From: Balanoglossus misakiensis
Lineage: Eukaryota; Hemichordata
Assembly: GCA_040954595.2 (NCBI GenBank)
Contig: CM082594.2
Coordinates: 5,580,001-5,644,000 of the forward strand
Direction: 5' to 3'
DNA: 64,000 bases
Positions 22,149 to 59,274 of the stretch are shown here, piece after piece. Positions within the stretch are counted from its first letter, which is position 1. Each line of letters opens with the position of its first letter. The notes below the pieces were generated by a model, which had not been told where the DNA came from, did not search any database, and saw only the letters and a list, made by a program, of their open reading frames with translations. Position numbers and translations under genes: made by a program.

Positions 22149-22307
22149 TCTTACTTCGGTTGAGCTAAGTTAAATTTTTTTTTACAAGTGCATTATGGGC
22201 ATCATAATCTATGCAAGATCTTTTCAGATGCAAAAGATCTTGCATAGATTAGGATGCCCATAATGCACTTGTAAAAAAAAATTTAACTTAGCTCAACCGA
22301 AGTAAGA
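22149..22307. repeat. Near-perfect palindrome, 76-bp arms
   Basis: The left arm 22149-22224 and right arm 22232-22307 are reverse complements with one mismatch (gggcatcAtaatc against gggcatcCtaatc); the spacer is 7 bases. The right flank is a short (CA)n. No clear target duplication. Confidence 0.95.
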
Positions 22308-24144
22308 CACACACACACAATTACATTGCTAAGTTATCCCTCATATTAATTTTAATGTTAAGTTATTCTCCTAATCACATTTTATTTTCGTTCTTAGGTG
22401 CAGGGAGGTTGCCATGGACTCGGTTGTACACATCAATTAAGATTTAATGCAGTTTTGGAATCTATAAAGCCTACAATATTTCTAAGTTTTCAATCTCATG
22501 ACCGACAAATTCACACATTCTAGACTACCTATATTTCTATTATTGTCAATTCATTACATTCTGAATGTAGTTAAGTAAGCTATGACTTATGAATTAAAAT
22601 TACATTCGCAACAGAGAGTTTATTTTTCTGAAGTTATCTCATGAGAGTTTAGACTCTTTACAGGCTCTCTGTTGGCAAGTCCAAAATTACGGAACTCTGT
22701 TCTGTTCTTATCTGCTACTTCAACTGGATCTTTTAAAACTTGACTTAAAACTATCCATTTTATCGATTTTTACCTGTCATTTTACCCCAGCTTTTTTAAA
22801 TATTTTTGTTAAGCTCATTATTACTGAATTTCATGAGATTAGACATCAATACTGCAACGCAACTTATGACCCTGACACAGAAACTAGCTGACTTTAAAAA
22901 AATTGTTCAAAGTATGCTCAATCAAAGTCTAGAAGACTACTGTTAAACATGTCTTTTTAGCGAGCATGTTATTTAAGCCGATCTAACTGGGTGTACATTC
23001 CCTAATTTATGATGCCCCTAATTAAAACTTTTCTTTATAATTACCACGGTTAATATACCGGGTAGCTAAATTAATTAAAAACTCAATTGTACTCAAAATC
23101 TGCTAAACAAGCATGCTACTAAATCAAAGTGTTTTAGACTTTGTGTACTGAAGTTTTCTCAGGTAGTCTCTTACTGAGGAATACCTACGATTAAAGTTTC
23201 TAAGTTATTACAATATTCTGCATTAATTTTGACCTATGACCTGTGCCCCCTATTTACATATTAGCTTCATTTCAGTGAAATGGATTTGCATATTTATGAC
23301 AAGTGAATAAAGAAAACTTGCAATATTCAAGAGAAGTTGTCTGCTGTCTCTTTGTGATTATCCTGACCAATCTTTCAGAACTCTAGTTTGTTAATATTTT
23401 TTCTTCTGTGTATTCACTACAATTACACATAATGGAGGTTTATAATAATTATGCCTATCACCTACGACATTCAGAGATTAAAGAAGCTTAGTTTATTGAA
23501 GATCTGAAAAGTTTAAATGCACTAGTTCTACACGCTACCTGCAAAGTGGGCCATGCAGCCAGAAAAAGGTTATGGAATTAATGCAATTTCACCCTACTAT
23601 TATGATTGCAGAAGTTAAATATTGAGCTATTTTACGAACTAGATCAAAGTCTTAAGATTTTCATCATTTCCTGCTCAAGGGCAAACTTATTAGAGATTAA
23701 TATCCGTTTAAGGAAGTACAAAAAATGTACATGCTTCGTTAAAGTTTCAAACATTTTCTCATTTGCTTAGCAACTTCAGATAAATCTCTCCTCAGATTTT
23801 ATTAAAAATTTAGGAATACTAAAAAAAATTTAAAGTAGACAGCTAAATTGTCTCAAATTTGAAATTCAGTACCTCAGACTTAACTCATAACTATTCTGGT
23901 TTAATGTGCACATGTGAACAAAACTTAGACAATTAACACTAAATCCAGGGTCACTGTCTAATTTTACGGGACTTGCTTGAGTTATTCTCTAAGTATGGTC
24001 AATCACTACAAATTTGTATATTAAATTAGATTAAGTGATATGGTAATTTGTCATACATCAAATTTCTAATATATTCAGAGAAACTGCAGGCATATTGCTA
24101 TAAATTTTTTTACCACTATTAGTTTAGATTAAAATTACATACAT

Positions 24145-24336
24145 CTCCAGGGGATGGTCATATATAAGATGACCACTCACTGTTACTTCATGTGGCTATC
24201 CAGACAACCTCGCAACAGCCACAGAGATCAGTACAACCTCTGGGGATGGTCCAATATAAGAGGACCATGCACCAAGACTGTTACTTCATGTGGTCATCCA
24301 GACAACCTCGCAACAGCCGCAGAGATCAGTAATTCA
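24145..24336. repeat. Tandem duplication of a ~95-bp unit
   Basis: Two adjacent copies share GGGGATGGTC, TGTTACTTCATGTGG, ATCCAGACAACCTCGCAACA and CAGAGATCAGTA. Not recognised as any known family; the open frame across it is accidental. Confidence 0.8.
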
Positions 24337-26279
24337 CTAGAAAATTTGACAGGTGGGTCAAAGGTCAAACAGTTGTAATTTTTCACCTTTGTGAAAAGGG
24401 TATCATCTAACCTATTTCTAACAAGACTGAACTTGGCAATGCCCACACACATCCAACACATACTTGTAATGAGTGACGTACCTTCACTGCTCCATTGAAG
24501 ACCACACGTTCAGTTGGGCTTGGTGAAGTGTTGCATCCACAATTTTCTGAAGTACAGAAAACAAAATAAAAGTAAGTTTCAGGCAAACAAATACATGAAC
24601 ACCACTATATAAAATAACAGAAATAAATTCTCACAAGTGGCATTTGTAAATTTAAAGAGACATAAACAAGCTAAATTTGAACATGTAGACTGAAAGTTGG
24701 ACAAAGGTTTTAGCCATTGGCACAAAATGGCATCATATCTCCATGCTTGAGTGAAAGCCCCCTACACACACAATGACTACATGCATGGAGGCACCTCCAT
24801 GCTACATGTGACAAAATTTTTCAAGATAATTCTGCCTGACTTGCAGACAAAATTCTGTTCAAAAGAACAGCAAAAAAACATGACTTACCTCAAATACAAT
24901 GTGGTAACATCTTCAGCGAACAAGGGTGGAAAATGGGAAGGTAAATTTGGATTTTTCACTGGAAAATCAGAGCAAACGTGGACATGGAAAAATGTGCTCG
25001 CAACCTCAAAAGATCTGACCTAAGATTATGCATAATCTGCTGTGCTTCTATTGATAAACAAATTTTGCCTGGACAGACTGACCATTCACAGTCTTCTGAT
25101 AGGAAATTCTGGCCTATAGTGATTTGCATAAATTAACATGTATGCTAATTGCAAGCCAGCAGACCATGCAGCTGTGTTCATGTAGGAGACAGCCAATCAG
25201 GGCTTTGTATTCATAATAAGAGCTACTACAATCATTCCAGTAATCTAAATAAGAAAACAACTGCTACAAGAAAACAAACGGATTTTCCTGTAGCCAGGAA
25301 AACATGTTTCATTTGTGGTAAATTTGTACTAACTATTGCCACGGTAAACACAAGGTCAACAGGGTGGTGTTTTTTGTCAAAAGTCGCATTAAGTCAAAGC
25401 CACTCCCAAGCAAACAGATATCTTTTATATAATAATTTTAATACACTTTGTTTGCTATTTCAGTGCCCCAATCTGGACAGGTTTTAGAAAAAAAAAATCT
25501 ACAATGAGACTCTTCAAATTCATAACAGGATATAGTGTAAATAAAAGTCACTAATTTTTATCTTTCTGCAAAGAAAATGGCACAAAGTGTACAATACATC
25601 ATTTTGAACACTATTTACACAAATATTCACATACAAATCAACAAAATAAAACCGTTTTCTCTTGCTTAGAATTTTTGTACATGATGGAGTGAGAATTTTC
25701 AGAATTCAGACCCCCCAAAAAATGTATGACCTTCCCTTTTGGTGTCATTCTCACAGACACTGTCCCAAAGAAAGGCGGTCGGGTCCTGGCAAGAAAAAAG
25801 TTGAAATCTGGAAGAAAGATATGAGTATACATAACGGAAATGATTATAGCTTTCTACTGTACATCGCTTGAGGTATAACTATAAGATGTGTAGGTAAGAT
25901 CACAAAAAGTAGCAATTTTTAAATAAAATGCACGAGAATAAACTAGCCTAAACCCCCTCCTTGTTGACAGAGATATCTGACCAGTTTTGCTAAAATGTTC
26001 ACTGTAGTGAGGTAATTTTACTTGTCATCAAGTGTGCGAAGAAGCGATCAGACTGTGAATTTTAGAGATAAACAATCAGGAAATGTTCAGTTTTAGACAG
26101 GTTTCATTGCGCCACAAGGGGTGCACGGGGTCTAAGGCAAGTCTGCAAAATGCACTCATATGCAAATTGTAATTCATATAGAATTAATAAGTAAATGCTA
26201 CACTTATCGGCTCATAGATATTTCAAGGTAATACCGGTAATTTACACTACCGAGTTTCGAAGCTAAACTACACGTAGTT

Positions 26280-26369
26280 TAACCCTTTCACCTCCATTTC
26301 CCAGTATAAAGGTCCAAAACGTCCACTGAGAACAATGTGTTGGACCAAACCATGGTTGTGAAAGGGTTA
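26280..26369. mobile_element. Small TIR element, TAACCCTTTCAC ends
   Basis: 90-bp segment bounded by TAACCCTTTCAC and its exact reverse complement GTGAAAGGGTTA, MITE-like. A related copy lies at 29866-29955. Confidence 0.6.
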
Positions 26370-29300
26370 TAGAGGTTATGGCAACCATGCACAAAAATAA
26401 ATGTGATAGACTTTGATCTCCAAAATAAAGTCTCGCAATGTAGTAAAGCATGCTTTGAATTGTGGAGGAAATTCACAATTTTGGCGGGAACTGAAATAGT
26501 TGCAAAAGGGAGCAAAGCTTGTCTTTCTGAACAAAAGAAAATGTAACTCTGTGAAAACAGAGATTAGTGAAGAAGAATACATCAGGAGTATTTGCACATT
26601 TTCCAAAAAAAAAAAATGGATTTCTGAATGAAGTCAACCCTGTTATAAAAGTTTGTGGACCTTAGCAACGAATCAAACCCCTTGGATAACCACATCTGCA
26701 AAATCAAATCACGGCTCACCCAAATCTGTCACTTTATCTACAAAATTTGGTTGTTTTGCAATCATGTGATACAATAAAAGTCTCATGTCATCAGTCATCC
26801 TGTTTTTCAATAATCATCTACTGCCTTCTGATTGGTTGTCAATGTAGCATTGAATATATTTCAGATGCCATTTCTTCACAGCGTCAGTACAAATCAACTG
26901 TTTTTTAAAGTCACATGCGAAATTACAAACGATCACTCTTGCTTGGTGCCACCAAAGAAAATGAGAGAATTAACAGAGAAAATCAACATGTAGATTGTAA
27001 TCTTCAAAGTTCATTTACAAAACATTCATATTGTTTGGGTGCTTGATTGTCCAGCAATGAAAAAGTAACTCCAAATTATGGCAGTGTCGAGTGAATCACA
27101 ACATCCAAATCATGTGTGACAGCAAAATCGAATTATCCCCAAGATATTCTCTTTGTGAAAATTAAATTGCCAACCTGACAAATTTCATGGAACGAAAACG
27201 AAAGAGTCCATAATTTTGAAACTATGAAAACTTGTGAAAGTTTTCTGCTCCTCCATCTTTAAATAATTGTGAATGTCACACATAAACTTGGCTGCTCAAC
27301 ATAAATAAATATGAAAACAAAAAAGTTATTAAGATCTTGGTCTGAATATAAAAATCAAAGTGGCCTCTAATTCATTTGCTGGGCTCATGAATATTTTACT
27401 TAATCTGACATTTGACTCATGATTGACATCTGACCATCATAATTTCATTTTGCTAAAATCTGTCACTTCACACTTTGGTATTTTCAAGAAAAAAAAACAC
27501 AATTCCTCAAAACCAAAAAATCATTGACTTTGAACTTAATATTAAAAATATCAATCTGGTTGAACTTTTAAATATTTACAGTGGACAAAAAAACCAACAA
27601 CATATATTATTCATCTGAGCTTATTTTTTTGAAATTTGATTATTATCTTTTATTCTGAAGGCTTTGATCTTCAGTGTTCTGAAAGGCAAACGTGAATATA
27701 CTACCGATTTACTTGATTGGTCAATTACCCATGTAAGTGAGCCGATCCACCAATCAGCAGCTTTTTAACAGTCATGCTGGGTCACTGACCAATGACAACC
27801 TGCCTTCTATGGAATGGGTACCAACACGGATAAAAGCTTGGCTGTGGTTTGTCAAATGACACAGCACTCTCACCTCAAGCTGTGACCGAAGAAATGCAAA
27901 ATACCGTCAACTGGTAAGAACAACGAAGTGAACCTTAACTCCTACAAGAATCTCTACAACTTTTTCACACAAAAAACTACATGAGAATTCTGCTCTCTGA
28001 CAGATTCAAGCAATATTCTGAAAGGACCAGATGAAAAGGAATGTGTTATAATCCAAGTCATGCTTTCCACAACTGGCTCAGAACAACAGACGACTTCACC
28101 ACAATCTTGCTTGCAATTCACAAAAGAATGTGGAAGAATTTAGTTCATGCTATGTACATCAACAAGCACTAGTTTGCTGGGATACATCTGAAGTGACTAT
28201 AAAGTATTACAATATATTTACATCGGGAAAAACCTGGCACTCTCATTGGAGGACAATATCACCATATAAGGAAGTTGTGTGAGGTCAGAACTAACACATA
28301 AGGTCACACACAGCATACTGATGATCACTGAATCGGTGCAGAACGCTGAATGTTTGGGATTTCCAAATAAGGTCACGCAAACTTGTCTCTTTGTGCTCAA
28401 TAAGAGAATTTAAAGAACAGCGAACACTCAGAAATTCATCAAACCTTCAATATGTTGATAACAGAATTATAGGTTCAACATTCAAAACGACATGGGCAAG
28501 AATTTTGCGAAAATTTTGTAACAATTTCAAAGTTTATACAGTCATGTTTCTCGAACAGCGTAATTTTTTTCTTCTTTCATATCAACAATGAGCAAACATT
28601 TTAATTATTGTACCAACACTGGTGAAAACCACAGATTTTTCAGGGTAAGCTGAAGACCAAAAGATATTCAAGACATCATTAATTTTGCTGAAAATCCCCT
28701 CCACAAAATAGTATGGTTAAGTAGAGTTAGTTGAAGTGTGGAAAAAGCTGCAAAGAATTATTTTAAAATCTATACACAATTTGAGATAGCTACATTGAGA
28801 AACGTAATTTGTCACTTCTGGTTCATCCACTGTGCTTAATTCAGACAATTTAACCACAGATTTAGACATTATTTTAACCATTCAATAGTAACTACATAGT
28901 AATTTAATCTGTCGAGTCCACAGTGTGTACGAGCCATAGGGAGCACCATAAGAGAAGAGGGTAGGACTCGAGGGCAAAATGAAATTTCCCATGAAGAGAA
29001 AACGCTTGGCACGTAGAAATCTGCACATACACACACACACAAAGTTTGCTAGCTGCGATATAAGAACTTCTTCAAGTGACACTGTTCAATGATTCTAGTC
29101 GACTGGAGATATCTAGAAGCTGCCTGACAAGCGATGGAAAACGATACCATTCTTGGATTGGCAGAAGATCCGCGATAGCTTCATGCACGCTGAAAGTAAG
29201 GGATCCATTTCCACGACAACGGCGTTCTACAGAAAGGTTCACACACTGAAACAGTCACTGTAGACTCAACCAACTGTCCACAAAAGGGTGGGGGTGGTTG

Positions 29301-29619
29301 GTTGTTTTTTGATATTTACACTTGAATGGCAGTCCATATCCGGGCTGGTGGTCCGTTTTTTGCACATCTAGTGGTCCATAATGGTCTCTCTCTGCAAAGC
29401 TTGCTACTATCAGCATTCACTCCCTTATCAATCTTATTTCTTTCATGTATGGTAACGCACCGGTGATATTTATGATCAGCATTCATCACATGGTAGTCCA
29501 GCCGGTAGTCCTGCAGGTCAACAGCTAGTAGTCCACACACTCATCGGTCAGTCGACTTTCCCAAATCTCAGCAGCTTACAAATCTTTTCCCGCACAGAAC
29601 CACTTTGCACAAACACAGG

Positions 29620-54659
<25,040 letters not shown>

Positions 54660-57600
54660 TTTTTTCCGCGAGAGGATGGAACGGGCGCTATCCCGATTTT
54701 GGCAGTCCGGTGACGGCCAGTTGTGTCATTCCGTGTGGAATCGACGGAAAAGATCCAGAACGGTGTACATTCAGGAAACGTAGATGCCGGAGTGGCTGTT
54801 TTTATCACAGTGCATTGTAGTAGAAATGAATGGGGATGACAACATGGGGTTATCAGTGGTGATGCCTCTCTCCGGACCGCTGCATTTTCTCGCGAGGTAG
54901 GGCAGGGTCAGGTCGGGCAAAGTCTCTAAGATCTGAAGATGCTTCTATTGTATTTCTTACAAGTATTTTCCATACATTTCACACTCAAATTTTTTTTACA
55001 AGAAATCTGCATCACGCAAATACAAAACCCTGACAACCGCTGCATAAAAGCTACCAGTACGTATACATGTATCTCAGAGTGAAATGATGTTTTCACTTTC
55101 ACTAATCTCCCCCCTACAATCACAATGGACTGATCTATACAACCTCGGCCAATCAGAGGTAGACAGGAGCGCAAGCCAATGAGAAGTCAGGTATCACAGT
55201 AATTAGATTAAAGGTGTCATCCTGTAGTAAACAATAAAAAGACACATCGCGGAATATTGACTACTAACTACATTTTCCATATATGATTAAAAAGCAGTCG
55301 CTGTCAAAATCGTTAATGCAAAAGCAATAAATCCTATTGACACGGGTGGAATTTTTTTTACTGCTTGTGAACGGAATCATTTGAACATGGTAATCACGGG
55401 GACATATGAGGTCAGGGTCTGTCGGTTGTTTACGGGTCTCATATTACTGCACAACCCCCGGAGGTGTTCTTAACTCCCAACTGAAGCATGATGAAGGGCA
55501 CACACAAACAAAACCACAACAAAAGCTGGAATCTGCTGGTCTTTCAAGAATACAGGCAGTAATAACAGACATTGGAAATGGCTGCATGTTACAGATAATA
55601 TATCATTAGAACAATGGTTCCTGGTATTACAAATATCAATTTTTATCCAGAATCATACTTCAATTATGAAATAATCAGATTCAGTGACAATCTAATATGT
55701 GCAGGCTTTTCTCTCTCCCTCCCACCACCCCAAACTCATAAAATCTGTCCATCAACCATCCCCCTTAGGCTTCTCCCTTCTAAACTCCTCCCCCATTTCC
55801 GTTAATATCCCCCCTGCATTAGTGATTACTGTTGAATCTGAGCTATGTTCATATACAGTATCTTGCAAATCAATTCAAACACTGAATAGCAAACTTGCGG
55901 TGTTCATTTGCAAACATTAAAAACGCAATGAAATTTAACGAGCGCTGCAGAATTTCCATGTTTAGCACAGAACAGAAAGGAAAAGTTTAATGCATTTCAC
56001 ACAGAATGGGGACACCCATCAGGGCTGGTCTCTGAGTCTGAGTAATTTAGACTGAAGGACCATGCTTTTTGTATGGCCGGGGCCTTAAAGCTGAACAAAC
56101 ACCACACCAGCTGCAGCGATGGAAATGGTATCCGTCACATCCACCATGGAAATCGAATATTCACCAAGGACAAAGGAGACTGTTACATTATTGGGGATAC
56201 CAGGCAATTATGTCATATCACTGGGCATTATTACCATGGTTACTGCACGGTTGTAAAAGATCACCTGATTATTATGTGTATCAATATGTCAATTTTATTA
56301 TTATATTTATTTTTTTCATATACAGATGATGAAGTATGATGGAGCACAAAATAGAGCAAATTCTCAAATAGAAAATAGTTTAGTGTCAGAATTTCTCAAT
56401 TTAATTTTCTCAATGTATTTTAACCCTGACAATTGGCGTGAAAATGTATACACACTCTTGAGGCCGTACATGTAATTCACAATAGACAGGTATTTGTAAG
56501 TTGAACTTCATGAATAATAAACGACCAGACGAGAACTCATAAACAACAGTATTTTATGGCATTCGCGGTTCAAGGACTGGTCAGTGCAAAGCATTGATAT
56601 TCAAATTCCAACAGTTGATGAATTTCACCTTCTGAGGTGAGCTCTATTGTACGGGACAATGGTGTGTGTAATTAGAAAGCAATTTGCAAGAGTAACTGAT
56701 GAACTCCAAGGGATGTTTTTTGTGCTCCTTCGAGTGTTTGTTGAATGAAAAGGAAGGCTCCTGGACTTGTTTGTGAGCCCTTTGTGAATTCTGTGTCGCA
56801 CTCATGATCGTGATCGCTGATTTTATTTTACTTCCGCGTTTGAGGTCAAGACATGTTGGTTGAACTTGCTGGTATAAGGTTACAACATGTTTTTGAAGTG
56901 CAAACATATTTTTGTTTTCGCTTCCGGCTTATTGACACAAAAGACAGTCACACAAGACAACTGCGATTGAGCATACCCTTCAAACGATCATTGATTGATT
57001 GACTGATTGACTGGCTGATTGATTGATTGATTAACAAACTGATTGATTGATTGGGCCTCACTTTATTGCCCTTCTGATCAAATGACGGACTGATTGCTAC
57101 TAAGTCATCAGTATTCATCACCTCAAGAAAAGCCAAGAATAACTGTAGAAAACCAAGCGTGCGTGAATACCCTTCAAAGCTTTTCAAGGTCAAGCAGGAA
57201 TCCTTCTTACATCTTAAATCCACACCATAACCCCCTGTTTTCAGTTGAACGCATTTTCCAATACCGAGATTGCCAATGAATAGCGGGCCCACCCACTGAA
57301 TTATCTGTAAAAGAGGTCAGACAATGCCAGAAATACAAATGACGTTGGACTTTCAGAAAATCTCATTTCCTGTCCCGTAATTGAAGTGAATTTTATTAAT
57401 CCAGAGAAATACCTATATAAAATGTAAAAGTATCAGACTAGTAATGACAGCATATACATGTACAATTATTGGCCTAAGTGTTCAGTTTATATAAACAAAT
57501 TTCTGATATATTTCCACAGACCAATAGCCCTTACATAAGTTGCTAAAGATGAACATGAAGTGAATAAACAGTCTGACAAAAATAATCTTTGATCATTCTG

Positions 57601-59270
57601 TGTTCAGATTCTCGACGGATCTGAGTCAAGTTGTGTCTTTTATGAAACAACAAAGATATTACATCGTACTATTGTTAAGGCATGGACCACTGGCACCCCC
57701 CCCCCCCCCCCCCCAGTTCAAAATGATACAACCCACCAGACCACAGCTAACCATGGAAACACACAACAACCCAGAGATTCTAGGGATAGCCATACTCACG
57801 TTCCACTCTCACGAAGCGACCACATCCAACTATCTCAGGTGTGTGAATGACACAGCTACTTCTGCAGGGGGTCAATTCGGGTCACCCACAAGCAGGAAAT
57901 ATATTCTGTTCCGTGACAATAACTACTGGTAACTAAACAATACCCTTGCCCATCCTTAAGCAATTCATGACAGTCGTACGTGATTTCTTCGGCCTATTGT
58001 CCAGTTTTGTGACAATAAAGAACACTGGTGGAATGGGATTAGCCAGTCTTTGTGATAAAAAGATTTTCATCAAATGTGACCCAAGTCGGGTTAATACCAA
58101 CATCCAATTGACAATTCGACTACCAGGTGATATTAGTATGGAACTGTAAAATACTTTTGTGGGAGTGCAGAGTAGGACATTGTTAATTAGAACGCTGCTT
58201 GCTTGGTGGGTCTCAGACAGTTAGATTGCAATTGTGTATCAGTAACCATGCAATCTGTAAGATGATGATATGGGACACATTGTTGTAGAAATTTTAAAAA
58301 GTTTTGAAATATGAAATTTTATTTGTTCTAGTTAAAGCCCGATCACTCAACAGAAAGTTTACTGACAATACAAAACTCTATCTGCTTCCCGACTTTGTTC
58401 TTTGCGCTAGACAATTCACTATCCTAATCTGCTGTGATACGCACACAGTAAAACCAAACAAAGTGAGGTCGCTAAACTCTACTTCTCACATACTGTACTA
58501 TACCAGTTCCATTATTCCAAAGGCCACACATGTTCAATTAAGGTCAGCCCTGTCTGTGTGTTTGGCAAGATTCAACAGATTCTGACAACGTGAGAAATTT
58601 TCTCTGGTTTCAATCTGGTCATACTTATTTTAAGAATTTCTTGCATACATGTACATGAACAGTGAACACAACAAGCTATAACATATTTTATAACTTTTTC
58701 GGCTGTCATTTTGATCTGTGTTGACTCAGCATCACGTTTCTTTCACCTCATAGTCTGTTTACACGTATATATACATTTCATTTCACTCACAATCCACAGG
58801 TCTGTCCCCTCAAGCACATCTCACTAAGTAGCACATTAGCCTGGGTACCACTAAAGGTCACCCAGTTCATCGATTGAAATCTGTTTTATCCCATCAATAT
58901 TACTGTGTGATTTCCCCTCCACTAAATCATAAAATGTTTCTGATTCTATTTAACCCGCTTTGATGATGTAAAGTGTAAAATGCAAGAGTCAAGTACACTT
59001 CTTATAGTTATACTGTTGAGTATTTAGAAAGTGAATCCATGATACAATTGCACATCAATTACAAATGTCCTTAGCGAAATTTATTTCAGTCATAACAGAC
59101 AAATACAGTCTACTACTTCCCAAGGGAGATTCTGAACAATCGACCTACATGTATATTTACATCTGCAGGCAGAACAAATCGACTGTTACTAATATGAGAA
59201 TTTTCACCTACTTCAATCTGGCAGTAACAATGGATCTGCATCTGCGGATGATCCATCGTTAGCAAAACTT
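54660..59270. other. Region upstream of the AGAP first exon, no gene seen
   Basis: 54660-54900 is CpG-richer and likely the 5'UTR/promoter of the basic-N-terminus AGAP transcript. Further right are a (TTGA)n run at about 56993-57050, a C run at 57697-57714 and an X-box-like ATTACCATGGTTAC at 56230-56243. Overlapping open frames at 56069-56339 are unrecognised. No vertebrate-type AGAP first exon was found. Confidence 0.55.
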
Positions 59271-59274
59271 AATT

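Larger units (their letters stand above)
21731..29619. other. Gene-free DNA between convergent GPATCH4 and AGAP
   Basis: Very AT-rich, 7.9 kb, with no supported exon. It holds a near-perfect palindrome (22149-22307), a tandem duplication (24145-24336) and a small TIR element (26280-26369). The part next to 29619 is expected to contain the AGAP 3'UTR; I could not place a poly(A) site with confidence. Confidence 0.6.

Noticed and set aside
24154-24378. 74-codon plus-strand open frame
   Set aside because: It is the translation of a tandem DNA duplication and has no protein signature.
56069-56339. Two overlapping plus-strand open frames of 86-88 codons
   Set aside because: Two frames open at once with no homology, ending in low-complexity AT-rich sequence; could be a conserved non-coding stretch but not a supportable gene.
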